From Veillonellales bacterium (GTDB taxonomy: Bacteria; Bacillota; Negativicutes; JAAYSF01): a DNA stretch of 64,000 nucleotides. Numbering within the stretch: position 1 is the stretch's first letter; each line of letters opens with the position of its first letter. This document shows positions 27,629 through 35,277 of this stretch, one piece after another. The position numbers and the translations under genes were made by a program. The notes under the pieces are model-generated. The model did not search any database, had not been told where the DNA came from, and saw only the letters and a program-made list of their open reading frames with translations. The stretch is taken from positions 1 to 64,000 of the forward strand of contig JBDKTO010000043.1 of assembly GCA_039680175.1 (NCBI GenBank), given 5' to 3'.

Positions 27629-28918
27629 CTACCGCCCCCTTCCGGCCATCTTGCTGAGGGCAAACCATGAATACGTATCCAGCTTACCGCGTTCCGGCAG
27701 CATAATATCCAAGACATCATCAACCGTAACGATACCCAGCATCGCATTTTCCTCATCCACAACCGGAACAGCCAAAAGTCCGTATTTATTGATAACATCG
27801 GCAACCCTGTGGTAGTCGTCCTGAGCCTGTACCACCGCTACTTTCATATGCATCAATTCCTGCAGCATACTTTGGGGCGCAGCCACAATCAATTCCCGCA
27901 AAGATAATACTCCCTGCAATTCTTTTCCTTCTTCGCCCACATACAAGTAGTAAATGGTCTCCGCCTCCGGCGCCAATTTTCGCAGTTGATTAATTGCCTC
28001 TTCGGCTGTAATATGAGGCGAGAGCAAGATAAATTCCGTCGTCATTAAAGCTCCGGCCGTACCTTCTTCATACTGCATTAATTCCCGGACATCATCAGCG
28101 TCGTCGGCTTCCATCAGCTTCAGCAAACCCTCCGATTTTTTTGCTGACAATTCGCCCAGAATATCGGCAGCCTCATCCGGCGGCATTTCCTCCAGGAAGT
28201 CAGATGCCCGCTGTTCATCCATTTGCTCAATGATTTCAACTTGTGTATCCAATTCCATTTCTGCCAGAGCATCAATGGCCTGCTGATCATCCAAATTCTC
28301 AATAAAGTCCGCACGTCGCTTGTAATCCATTTCCTCCAGCAAATCGGCAACATCAGCCGGGTGAAGTTCATTTAACTGCTGCCGCTCCCGATTCAACTGC
28401 AGATTGGAATTCCAGCTTTCCAGCGGTTTAATATACTGCCAGCCAAGCAGATTCTGCTTATAGCTTTTAAACAAAAATTCCAGGCCAAGCCGCCGGAACA
28501 ACCCTCTTACGCCAATATCCACCGCCACTAATACCATGCGCTGACGTTTATCCTGAGCAATCCAAGATAAGGTGATATCATTGACCCGAACCATGCGGGA
28601 ACCTTTTAAATCAATAATTTGCTTATCCAGCAGCCATTTACTGATATAAATGTCACTTTCCCGCAATGGAACAGTCCTCTCGACAAAGAACTGTCCGGAC
28701 AACTGAACTTTCTGCCTATCGCACTGTCCAACCTGCTCAATGGGGATCAATTCATGGATTTTTTTTGCATATTTAACGCCAACTACCTGAGGATAAGCGC
28801 CATCCCAATTGACTGCCATATCCTTTACCTTGCCAATACGCTGCCCCATAGTATCATAAATCGGCTTTCCCAGAAGCTGGCTGAAATAAAATTCGCCTAA
28901 AACCTTTACCCCATTCAC
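27629..28918 (-). CDS. PRC-barrel, MgtE N-terminal and CBS-pair protein lacking the membrane channel domain
   Basis: A soluble protein of about 429 residues. Order of parts: a PRC-barrel (about 8-75, GKPIYDTMGQRIGKVKD), a second barrel-like stretch to about 155, an MgtE N-type superhelix (about 180-275, ELHPADVADLLEEMD repeats rich in Asp/Glu), and two CBS domains (about 290-410). These are the Mg2+-sensing parts of MgtE; the five-helix pore domain is absent. It ends 3 bp before the NRMT gene and is under the same M-box. A role as cytosolic Mg2+ sensor or gate for that transporter is inferred. GTG at 28918 (AGGAGG at 7 nt) is preferred over GTG at 28921. The C-terminus ends MAGRGR. Confidence 0.88.
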   Translation of the reverse strand: MNGVKVLGEFYFSQLLGKPIYDTMGQRIGKVKDMAVNWDGAYPQVVGVKYAKKIHELIPIEQVGQCDRQKVQLSGQFFVERTVPLRESDIYISKWLLDKQIIDLKGSRMVRVNDITLSWIAQDKRQRMVLVAVDIGVRGLFRRLGLEFLFKSYKQNLLGWQYIKPLESWNSNLQLNRERQQLNELHPADVADLLEEMDYKRRADFIENLDDQQAIDALAEMELDTQVEIIEQMDEQRASDFLEEMPPDEAADILGELSAKKSEGLLKLMEADDADDVRELMQYEEGTAGALMTTEFILLSPHITAEEAINQLRKLAPEAETIYYLYVGEEGKELQGVLSLRELIVAAPQSMLQELMHMKVAVVQAQDDYHRVADVINKYGLLAVPVVDEENAMLGIVTVDDVLDIMLPERGKLDTYSWFALSKMAGRGR

Positions 28919-28920
28919 CA

Positions 28921-29025
28921 CTACTCCTCCTTATTATCCCGGAATCCGTCTGCTGCTAACAGCCATGCCGACCATCCCGGAAATATATTCACACTGCATA
29001 AACTGCCCTCAGGACCGGAATCCAT
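28921..29025 (-). CDS. Putative 34-residue leader ORF of the Mg2+ operon
   Basis: An ATG with GGGAGGTGG upstream opens 34 codons (begins MDSGPEGSLCSVNIF, ends DNKEE) in the leader between the M-box terminator and the MgtE-like gene. The TAG stop overlaps the first possible GTG start of the next gene by one base (TAGTG), so re-initiation or coupling is possible. The AAGGAGG that serves the next gene lies inside the last codons of this frame. No similarity is recognised. It could be a small regulatory leader or a chance frame. Confidence 0.4.
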   Translation of the reverse strand: MDSGPEGSLCSVNIFPGWSAWLLAADGFRDNKEE

Positions 29026-29091
29026 CAAACCACCTCCCATTTTATACCGGTATCTTTCCCGGAATTTTCATCTAAAATTTACAGACACAAC

Positions 29092-29124
29092 AAAAAGGCC
29101 TTCTATTCTTCACAGAAGGTCTTT
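29092..29124 (-). terminator. Terminator of the M-box leader
   Basis: AAGACCTTCT / AGAAGGCCTT hairpin followed by TTTTTG on the minus strand, right after the aptamer and before the leader ORF. Confidence 0.85.
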
Positions 29125-29125
29125 G

Positions 29126-29316
29126 CATGCCGCATACTGTTCGGACCTCCCACTCGTTGAGCTTTGGCACTGCATAACGTAGAGTATGGAACCGTCCCTC
29201 AGCCACCTTAAGTAAAACCTTAATCCGGTAATACCTGTTCTACCCATTGGCGTCTTTCGACGTTTCCGGGCAGTGGCCTGTGTTCACGCAGGAGCCTCAC
29301 CTAACAGAGATGTATT
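29126..29316 (-). ncRNA. M-box (ykoK) Mg2+ riboswitch
   Basis: On the minus strand the class signature is clear: GTTAGGTGAGGCTCCTGC, then GCCACTGCCC, GTCGAAAGACGCCAATGGGT, GGTTTTACTTAAGGTGGCTGAGGG further on. A promoter lies directly upstream and a terminator directly downstream. M-box aptamers fold when Mg2+ is plentiful and terminate transcription. It controls the MgtE-like protein and the NRMT transporter. Boundaries are approximate. Confidence 0.92.
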
Positions 29317-29327
29317 GATTTCTTTTT

Positions 29328-29357
29328 ATTATATGCCACCAAACCTGATTTAGTCAA
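29328..29357 (-). promoter_or_regulatory. Promoter of the M-box transcript
   Basis: TTGACT at 29352-29357, 18-bp spacer, TATAAT at 29328-29333, minus strand, ending 12 bp before the aptamer. Confidence 0.65.
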
Positions 29358-29401
29358 TAAATCCTGAATTTCTTAACAAAAATTTTACTCTAGCTGACCT
29401 T

Positions 29402-29764
29402 TCAATGTTCTCCGCCAAGAATGGCGCCAACAATTACACCGGCAAAGAAACTGTCAAATCCTTCGTCACCATTGTCATGATGCCAATGATACCAATCTCT
29501 CCATTCATGCGCATGTCTTTCCTGCCAATCCCGATCACCATCATGTTCGTGCCATTCCCGATCATGCCCCCTCCATTCCCGGTCATGATCTCTCCATTGT
29601 TTATCATGATTCTCCCCCCATCGTTGATCATGATCAGCCCAATGCGGACCATGTTCCGGGGGCGCAAACTGAGGATCGCGATGTGGATAAGCATATACTC
29701 CTGAAGCCCCTATCCCACTAAATAGAAATGCTGCTAACACTAGAGTACCCAGTGCCTTTTTCAT
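29402..29764 (-). CDS. Small secreted His/Asp/Trp/Arg-rich repeat protein, function unknown
   Basis: A 120-residue protein with a clear signal peptide (MKKALGTLVLAAFLFSGIGAS, cut near VYAY). The mature part is a low-complexity repeat of HD-R-EW units (RDHDREWRGHDREWHEHDGD) with about 20 His and many Asp and Trp. The C-terminus ends in a short hydrophobic stretch (FFAGVIVGAILGGEH) that could sit at a membrane. The ATG has a GGGGGG site. Dense His/Asp suggests metal binding, and the gene sits just beyond the Mg2+ operon, but no family is recognised. It is divergent from the next gene and separated by 271 bp with no other gene. Confidence 0.75.
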   Translation of the reverse strand: MKKALGTLVLAAFLFSGIGASGVYAYPHRDPQFAPPEHGPHWADHDQRWGENHDKQWRDHDREWRGHDREWHEHDGDRDWQERHAHEWRDWYHWHHDNGDEGFDSFFAGVIVGAILGGEH

Positions 29765-30035
29765 GTTAAATCCCCCCTCTATTTCTTGTTTTTATTGTAA
29801 TTGGTAAATGTGACAAATTTATGACGAAAATCTCCTGAATAAATAAAAGCTCTTCCCCCCGATATCTCGATAGAAGATTACATTAATTCCGAAATTCTAG
29901 GCATTACTATGGGACGAATTCTTTAAATAAAGGGATATTTTACCCGCACAAACAGGCAAAAGTTCAAAAAACAATTAGGAACTCTTCCCGCGCGTTTTAC
30001 GTAAAATATACTAAAACGGAAAGGAGAATATTATT

Positions 30036-30269
30036 ATGTGGCGTAATTATGTTATAGGCTATAATGGACCTGGCGGCTACTGCAATTGTTACAAATACCA
30101 AGGTGGCGCTACTTGCCATTGTTACGGTGGAGGAGGCTATGGTTACCATCCTTGGTACCATCCCTGGTACCATCCCTGGTATGGTTACGGTTGGCATCAA
30201 CCGCACTGGTATGGCTATGGATGGCAACCGCATAGCCCCAGACCTCGTCGTCCCGGATATATGTATTAG
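30036..30269 (+). CDS. Small Gly/Tyr/His/Trp/Pro-rich repeat protein, function unknown
   Basis: 77 residues, no signal peptide, starting at ATG with AAAGGAGAA upstream. It has a Gly-Tyr-Cys N-terminal third with CNC and CHC pairs, then three tandem copies of a four-residue HPWY unit encoded by 12-bp DNA repeats (CATCCCTGGTAC) at about 30147-30182, followed by further GYGWH units and a PRPRRP tail. The composition resembles spore-coat or exosporium proteins of Firmicutes and could also bind metals. No family can be named. A weak hairpin (GAGAC/GTCTC, about 30319-30343) follows the stop by some 50 bp. Confidence 0.7.
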   Translation: MWRNYVIGYNGPGGYCNCYKYQGGATCHCYGGGGYGYHPWYHPWYHPWYGYGWHQPHWYGYGWQPHSPRPRRPGYMY

Positions 30270-30460
30270 TTATTAAATAAATCTGACGCCGCCTTAGGCA
30301 ATAAAGATACTTTGCGGGGAGACAGCTGGTTTGCGCCGTCTCTTATTCTGAAAGCCGTCCCGTCCGGCCCAAGACAGTGTCAGCGGCCGGATCACGGGGC
30401 ACAACAGTTCCCATAATTCAAGCGAAACCAGCTGCGGCGCAGCAAGCTCCCTATTCATGC
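30270..30460. other. Intergenic region between the Gly/Tyr-rich gene and the tRNA operon
   Basis: No gene is seen. The inverted repeat CAGCTGGTTT (30323-30332) and AAACCAGCTG (30425-30434) is 90 bp apart and is too loose to call an element. Confidence 0.4.
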
Positions 30461-30497
30461 AAAAAAGCCTCCAAGGATAAAATCCCTGGAAGCCTTA
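30461..30497 (-). terminator. Terminator of the tRNA operon
   Basis: AGGCTTCCAGGGAT / ATCCTTGGAGGCT hairpin followed by TTTTTT on the minus strand, about 10 bp past tRNA-Leu. Confidence 0.88.
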
Positions 30498-30506
30498 TAT
30501 TACAAT

Positions 30507-30590
30507 GGTGCGGGAGACAGGAATTGAACCTGCACGCCTTGCGGCGCTAGATCCTAAGTCTAGTGCGTCTGCCAGTTCCGCCACTCCCGC
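30507..30590 (-). tRNA. tRNA-Leu (TAG anticodon)
   Basis: Class II tRNA with a long variable arm (GCGCCGCAAGGCGT). Anticodon loop CTTAGGA gives anticodon TAG. The acceptor GCGGGAG pairs with CTCCCGC, and CCA is encoded. Last gene of a four-tRNA operon. Confidence 0.95.
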
Positions 30591-30602
30591 AATATAAACA
30601 AA

Positions 30603-30678
30603 TGGTGACCCACGTTGGATTCGAACCAACGACACCCTGATTAAAAGTCAGGTGCTCTACCAACTGAGCTAGTAGGTC
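30603..30678 (-). tRNA. tRNA-Lys (TTT anticodon)
   Basis: Cloverleaf with acceptor GACCTAC/GTGGGTC, anticodon loop CTTTTAA (TTT) and T-arm GTTCGAATC. CCA is encoded. Third gene of the operon. Confidence 0.95.
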
Positions 30679-30686
30679 ATAATTAA

Positions 30687-30762
30687 TGGCTGGGGCGGCT
30701 GGATTCGAACCAACGCATGCAGGAGTCAAAGTCCTGTGCCTTACCGACTTGGCTACGCCCCA
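30687..30762 (-). tRNA. tRNA-Gln (TTG anticodon)
   Basis: Acceptor TGGGGCG pairs with CGCCCCA, anticodon loop CTTTGAC (TTG), T-arm GTTCGAATC. The 3' CCA is encoded. Second gene of the operon. Confidence 0.95.
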
Positions 30763-30791
30763 ACATAAAAATAAATATGCAATTGAAAATT

Positions 30792-30868
30792 TGGGGTGAC
30801 TGGAGGGTCTCGAACCCTCGAATACCGGAGCCACAATCCGGCGTGTTAACCGCTTCACCACAGCCACC
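30792..30868 (-). tRNA. tRNA-His (GTG anticodon)
   Basis: Acceptor GTGGCTG/CAGTCAC with the extra G at position -1 opposite C73, the identity element of tRNA-His. Anticodon loop TTGTGGC gives GTG. CCA is encoded. First gene of the operon. Confidence 0.95.
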
Positions 30869-30896
30869 ATATGTTTTCTTGCCTGCGACACAAATT

Positions 30897-30925
30897 ATTG
30901 TATCATAGCCTTAGTTTTATGTCAA
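30897..30925 (-). promoter_or_regulatory. Promoter of the tRNA operon
   Basis: Perfect TTGACA at 30920-30925, 17-bp spacer, TACAAT at 30897-30902 on the minus strand, 28 bp before tRNA-His. Confidence 0.75.
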
Positions 30926-31015
30926 GCATTGAAACACACAACAAATAGTAGAATATTACTTTTGACCGGTTAATAAAAAGCCGGCTATATGAATTAAATC
31001 TGTGAGTAGAAACCG

Positions 31016-31060
31016 AAAAACTTCTCAAATAGGATGAATGATCTATTATGAGAGGTTTTG
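31016..31060 (+). other. Imperfect hairpin upstream of marR copy 1
   Basis: AAAACTTCTCAAATAG and CTATTATGAGAGGTTTT pair around a ten-base loop, with one bulge. No gene ends next to it on the plus strand, so it is an isolated stem-loop before the MarR promoter. Confidence 0.35.
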
Positions 31061-31101
31061 ATATATCTGAAAGCAATACTGTACAAAAGACAAGAATATA
31101 C

Positions 31102-31130
31102 TTGTATTTATAGTTTACCTGGTATACAAT
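31102..31130 (+). promoter_or_regulatory. Promoter with MarR-type operator inside the spacer (marR copy 1)
   Basis: TTGTAT at 31102-31107, 17-bp spacer, TACAAT at 31125-31130. The spacer holds GTTTACC-T-GGTATAC (31113-31127), a near-perfect palindrome overlapping the -10, as expected for an autorepressor site. Confidence 0.7.
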
Positions 31131-31181
31131 ATATTTATAAAGAAAAACTGCACCATTTATCAGCTAAAAAGGAGTTTTAGA

Positions 31182-31640
31182 ATGGGTAACCAGAGCGAGA
31201 GTGTAATTGAAATCATGACGCGCATTATTAATAAAGCATCCTCTCTCATGACAGAACCGCGTCATTTTGGGAGCGAAGCTGTGCTGTATGCCTCCGAAAT
31301 TCACATGCTGGATGTCATCGGCAGAAACCCTGGAATTAACGTAACAGAAATCGCCGATAAGCTTGGCATTACAAAAGGAGCCGTCCCGAAAATAATTCGC
31401 AAACTCATGGAGAAAGAGCTAATTTGCCGCTACCAAATAAAAGACAATAAAAAAATGGTCCTGTTTAACCTTACCGACAAAGGGCGTATTGCTTATCAAT
31501 GTCATATAGGGTGGCACCAAAAATTTGACAATGGCATTATCAAAAAACTCGATTCCCTGGATGAGTCCAACCTTCTTTTTTTACATGCCATTATGACTGA
31601 TATTGAACAATATATCGATAAAATAAAAAATGCACCATAA
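31182..31640 (+). CDS. MarR-family transcriptional regulator, copy 1
   Basis: A 152-residue winged helix-turn-helix regulator. The recognition region is ITEIADKLGITKGAVPKIIRKLMEKELI (about 50-80) and the wing is YQIKDNKKMVLFNLTDKGR. The first 20 residues and the last 40 form the dimer helices. It lies ahead of an EmrA/EmrB-like export pair and very probably represses that pair and itself through the palindromes at 31113 and 31750. A second, close paralogue is at 34707. The ATG follows AAGGAG. The ligand is unknown. Confidence 0.9.
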   Translation: MGNQSESVIEIMTRIINKASSLMTEPRHFGSEAVLYASEIHMLDVIGRNPGINVTEIADKLGITKGAVPKIIRKLMEKELICRYQIKDNKKMVLFNLTDKGRIAYQCHIGWHQKFDNGIIKKLDSLDESNLLFLHAIMTDIEQYIDKIKNAP

Positions 31641-31653
31641 CCATAACAATAGC

Positions 31654-31690
31654 ACCAAAGTGTTTACTTAGTAAACACTTTGGTATTTCT
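31654..31690 (+). terminator. Terminator of marR copy 1
   Basis: Perfect 14-bp stem ACCAAAGTGTTTAC-TTA-GTAAACACTTTGGT followed by ATTTCTT. The loop-proximal part GTTTAC-TTA-GTAAAC also resembles the MarR operator half-sites. Confidence 0.75.
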
Positions 31691-31749
31691 TAACCTCAGG
31701 TAAAATTAACCTGCTGCTATTGCGGCTATACCATTGTTTATTTTCCCTT

Positions 31750-31772
31750 TAAAGTTTACCAGGTAAACTTTA
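31750..31772 (+). promoter_or_regulatory. Perfect MarR-type operator before the emrA-like gene
   Basis: TAAAGTTTACC-A-GGTAAACTTTA: 11-bp arms around one base, 36 bp before the start of the membrane fusion protein. It is the most symmetric copy of the GTTnACC-n-GGTnnAC box in the window. Confidence 0.75.
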
Positions 31773-31807
31773 TGAATCTTACATTGAATATGAGGAGTGA
31801 TAAAAAT

Positions 31808-32869
31808 ATGTCGGAAACAAAACAAACGAAACGCAAATTCATTATTGCTGCAGGGATTTTCTTTTTACTTGTCGGTCTTGCCGGCGGCGGATGGTGGTGG
31901 TATCAATCCACAAGAATGGTAAGTACCGACGACGCCAGAGTCAGCGGTACTATTGTCAGCATCAGTCCCAAAATTTCCGGCCGCATCGCTGAAGTTTTGG
32001 TAAAAGAAGGCGATACGGTAAAAGCCGGCCAAGTGCTTGCCAAAATCGATGTACGGGATGCCGCTGTGCAAAAAAACCAGGCCGAGGCAGCACTGGTCGC
32101 AGCTAAAGCTAAGTCTGATGCCATAGTAGCCGGTTCTCGCCCGCAGGAAATTGCACAAGCCCGCGCCGGGGTCGACCAGGCATCGGCCAGTGCAGCTCAG
32201 GCCTTGGCCAGTTTACAAAATTCGGAAAAATACTATCAGCGTATGAGTAAACTCTATGAGGACGGAGCCATCAGCGCCACGCAAAGAGATAATGCCGAAA
32301 CTGCGTATTTAGTGGCTAAACAGGCTTGGAACGCCTCCCAGGATGCTACCAACGGCGCCGGACAAAAATTGGATTTGCTTGCTACCGGTTCCCGCGAAGA
32401 AGACATCCGCGCTGCAGCAGCTCAGGTAAAGCAGGCCGAAGCGATTTTAGAAGCGGCCAACCTCACTAATGAATATACCGAAATTATCTCCCCCGTAGAT
32501 GGCGTAATTGCGCAGAAAAATGTTAACGCCGGCGAAGTAGTTTCAGCCGGACAAAATTTGTTTTCCGTCGTCAACAGCAATGACCTGTGGTTGAATGCCC
32601 GCATTGAGGAAACCAAAATTGGCAAAATCAAATTGAATCAAACCGCAGACTATACGATCGACGGCTATCCGGGGCGTACTTTTACCGGTAAAGTTTATGA
32701 GATCGGCATTGCCACCAATTCAACCTTTGCCCTGATCCCTACGGAAAATACCTCTGGCAATTTTACTAAAGTTACCCAGCGTATCCCGATAAAGGTTACG
32801 TTACCGGAAACCAGCGGTATTGTTTTTCGTCCCGGCATGCAGGCCTTGATTGATATTCATCTGCAATAG
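31808..32869 (+). CDS. EmrA/HlyD-family membrane fusion protein
   Basis: Periplasmic adaptor of a tripartite exporter, 353 residues from the ATG at 31808 (GAGGAG upstream). One N-terminal membrane helix (FIIAAGIFFLLVGLAGGGWWW), the STDDARVSGTIVSISPKISGRI start of the barrel-sandwich hybrid, a long alpha-hairpin (about 95-205, rich in Ala/Gln), the second half of the lipoyl domain (VDGVIAQKNVNAGEVVSAG) and a C-terminal beta-barrel. It pairs with the DHA2 pump that follows by 17 bp. A longer frame from 31772 adds 12 residues inside the operator and is unlikely. The outer-membrane partner may be the TolC-like protein at 41473. Confidence 0.9.
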   Translation: MSETKQTKRKFIIAAGIFFLLVGLAGGGWWWYQSTRMVSTDDARVSGTIVSISPKISGRIAEVLVKEGDTVKAGQVLAKIDVRDAAVQKNQAEAALVAAKAKSDAIVAGSRPQEIAQARAGVDQASASAAQALASLQNSEKYYQRMSKLYEDGAISATQRDNAETAYLVAKQAWNASQDATNGAGQKLDLLATGSREEDIRAAAAQVKQAEAILEAANLTNEYTEIISPVDGVIAQKNVNAGEVVSAGQNLFSVVNSNDLWLNARIEETKIGKIKLNQTADYTIDGYPGRTFTGKVYEIGIATNSTFALIPTENTSGNFTKVTQRIPIKVTLPETSGIVFRPGMQALIDIHLQ

Positions 32870-32886
32870 CCGAATCGAGGAGGAAA

Positions 32887-34431
32887 ATGATGATTATACC
32901 GCGGCTGACAATAAAAAAAGAAATTTACAAGTGGGTGGCTCTCGGCGTTACACTGATCGGTGGCTTTATGAGTACTCTGGATACAAGCATTATCAATGTT
33001 GCCGTACCTAAAATGATGGCGGCTTTCGCCGTGGGTACCGAAGACGCGCAATGGATTTTGACTGCTTACATGCTGACTATGGGCATTCTCCAGCCTGCCA
33101 GCGGTTACTTATGCAATTCATTCGGTACTCGCCGAATGTATTTACTGAGTATATTTGTTTTCACCGTTGGATCTCTACTTTGCAGTCTGGCCTGGAGTAA
33201 TGACAGTATGATTGCATTCCGGATAATTCAGGCACTCGGCGGCGGGTTAATTCTTCCTATCAGCATGTCCATTGTCCTTCAGGAGTTTTCTTCCGCCGAA
33301 CGCAATCTGGCCATGGGGATCTGGGGCATTTGCGTGGCCGTCGCCCCGGCAATCGGCCCGACACTGGGCGGGTACCTGATTGACGAATGGAGCTGGCACT
33401 ATATTTTTACCATTAATGTTCCCATTGGCCTGCTTGGTTATTTACTGGCCGACCTGACTCTAAAAGAAAGCCCGACCAGACCTGATACAAAATTTGATTT
33501 TTGCGGCTTTATTTTTTGTGCAACCGGCCTGTTTTGCCTGCTGCTGGCATTAAGTAAAGGAGTGGATAAAGGCTGGGATTCTTTCTATATTATTAGTCTT
33601 TTATATACGGCTTTTGCCACATTGACGCTCTTTGTGCTTATCGAACTGAACAGGGATGATCCCATGCTGGACTTATCTCTGTTACGCGACTGGAACTTTG
33701 TCTTAGGCAATGTTTTTAGTTTCATTAATTACACGATCTTATTAGGCAGTTTATTTCTAATCCCCCTCTTTTCCCAAAACATTCTCGGCTATACCGCTTA
33801 CGAGACAGGCCTGCTGTTGCTGCCTGCAGGTCTTATCAGTGGAGCACTCATGCCGGCAGCCGCCAAAATCGCCGATAAAATCGGGACAAAACCGATTGTC
33901 ATCGTTGCCTCCTTGTTTGCCATAGGCGGGACATTTCCCCTGATGTTTCTTGATCTTGACACCAGCCCCGGTTATGTCCTTTTTATCCAACTATTTCGCG
34001 GCATCTTTGTCGGCTCCTCGATTATCACGGTCACTGTTCTCAGTATGAGCCGAGTTCCCCGGGATAAAATCAGTCAGGCTTCGGCAATCAATAATACCGT
34101 GCGGCAGGTCAGCGGTTCTTTTGGATTGGCTGTCTTATCGACGGTTCTGCAAAACCGCCAGATCTATCATCTGGATCATATTGCTTCCCATATCAATATC
34201 GCCTCAAAATCAACCCAGGATCTAATAACCTACGGAAAACATCTCTTTATGCAGCAGGGCAGTACGGAAGCCCTCGCTCATCAGCAGTCCTTAGCGTTAA
34301 TTAACGGACTGGTCAAAAAGCAAACGACAATCTTTTCCTTTGATGATGCCTTCTGGGTCTTAGGTATATTTGCCGTATTATGTTTATTGGTATCTTTCCT
34401 GTTAAGACCCGTTCCGGTAGCTAAAAAATAA
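32887..34431 (+). CDS. DHA2-family (EmrB/QacA-like) drug:H+ antiporter
   Basis: Fourteen-helix major facilitator pump of 514 residues. The helix 1-2 region has STLDTSIINVAVPKM, the family's motif D1 (LDxTxxNVALP-like), and RIIQALGGGLILPISM and GPTLGGYLIDEWSWHYIF are the motif C region. Works with the adaptor just upstream to move drugs or metabolites across both membranes. AGGAGG precedes two ATG codons 3 bp apart; the second is equally possible. The substrate is not predictable. Confidence 0.92.
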   Translation: MMIIPRLTIKKEIYKWVALGVTLIGGFMSTLDTSIINVAVPKMMAAFAVGTEDAQWILTAYMLTMGILQPASGYLCNSFGTRRMYLLSIFVFTVGSLLCSLAWSNDSMIAFRIIQALGGGLILPISMSIVLQEFSSAERNLAMGIWGICVAVAPAIGPTLGGYLIDEWSWHYIFTINVPIGLLGYLLADLTLKESPTRPDTKFDFCGFIFCATGLFCLLLALSKGVDKGWDSFYIISLLYTAFATLTLFVLIELNRDDPMLDLSLLRDWNFVLGNVFSFINYTILLGSLFLIPLFSQNILGYTAYETGLLLLPAGLISGALMPAAAKIADKIGTKPIVIVASLFAIGGTFPLMFLDLDTSPGYVLFIQLFRGIFVGSSIITVTVLSMSRVPRDKISQASAINNTVRQVSGSFGLAVLSTVLQNRQIYHLDHIASHINIASKSTQDLITYGKHLFMQQGSTEALAHQQSLALINGLVKKQTTIFSFDDAFWVLGIFAVLCLLVSFLLRPVPVAKK

Positions 34432-34625
34432 AACTTTTTAGCCCCGCTTATTTTTATTGACAACTATATCAAATAGCACACCTCTACTATTACATATTCA
34501 CTGCATTTGTGAGATGGTACCAACTATGTATAGTCCCAAAGCATAATCCCTCGTTACTTTTCAGAAACCGTCATTTGCCCCTCCATCTTCTCGTCGCTCC
34601 TTTACATTCTTTGTAGAAGCATCGC

Positions 34626-34653
34626 TTGACAAATCGTTAACCTGGTGTACAAT
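34626..34653 (+). promoter_or_regulatory. Promoter with MarR-type operator inside the spacer (marR copy 2)
   Basis: Perfect TTGACA at 34626-34631, 16-bp spacer, TACAAT at 34648-34653. The spacer holds GTTAACC-T-GGTGTAC (34636-34650), the same box as at 31113 with the same position relative to the -10. Confidence 0.7.
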
Positions 34654-34706
34654 ATGATCATCGAGGATCAAACATGATATTTTACTAACGACATGAGGTT
34701 AAAACA

Positions 34707-35165
34707 ATGACGGAACAAAGAAAAGCAATGCTGGAATCTATTTTCAGATTGTCAAGGAAATTGTTTGAGGCAATGAAACAGCCAAATAAGTTTGGCACAG
34801 ACAGACTCTTATACTCATCAGAAATTCATACCCTCGAAATGATTGGCAAACATCCAGGCATAACCGTGACCGAACTGGCAGACCGACAGGGTATTTCCAA
34901 AAGCGCCCTGCCAAAGCTTATCCATAAACTCATCGAAAAAGATCTGGTCTACCGTTATCAGGAAACCGGCAATAAAAAGAATATTTTTTTGGAATTGACG
35001 GACAAAGGCCGGCTTGCCGTTCAACATCACTTCAAATTTCACGAAACCTTTGACAGCGGCATTATGAAAAAAATTAACTCATTAACGCCTGAAGAATATT
35101 TGTTTCTCAGCGATATCCTGCAGGATTTGGAGCAGTATATCGACCACATGGAGCAGCAGGAATAA
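34707..35165 (+). CDS. MarR-family transcriptional regulator, copy 2
   Basis: 152 residues, the same length as copy 1 and similar throughout (VTELADRQGISKSALPKLIHKLIEKDLV for the helix-turn-helix, YQETGNKKNIFLELTDKGR for the wing). It stands alone between operators, with a Fur-family gene 290 bp downstream. The ATG follows GAGGTT. A weak hairpin (35225-35258) may be its terminator. The shared operator sequence suggests that both MarR proteins bind overlapping target sets. Confidence 0.9.
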   Translation: MTEQRKAMLESIFRLSRKLFEAMKQPNKFGTDRLLYSSEIHTLEMIGKHPGITVTELADRQGISKSALPKLIHKLIEKDLVYRYQETGNKKNIFLELTDKGRLAVQHHFKFHETFDSGIMKKINSLTPEEYLFLSDILQDLEQYIDHMEQQE

Positions 35166-35277
35166 AAAAAATCGCTTTATAGTTTACCCTGTAGCCATAT
35201 TAACTAACGAGATGTTTAGCAACAAATGCCGGCGAAATAAGCCTTCACCACCGGCATTCTTATTATTCTCCACCATC

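Noticed and set aside
30147-30190. Tandem 12-bp repeats considered as a CRISPR or VNTR locus
   Set aside because: The repeats are in frame inside a coding sequence with a good ribosome site (HPWY units), with no spacers.
30323-30434. Inverted repeat CAGCTGGTTT / AAACCAGCTG 90 bp apart
   Set aside because: Only 10 bp with a long spacer and no flanking transposase or duplication; could be chance.
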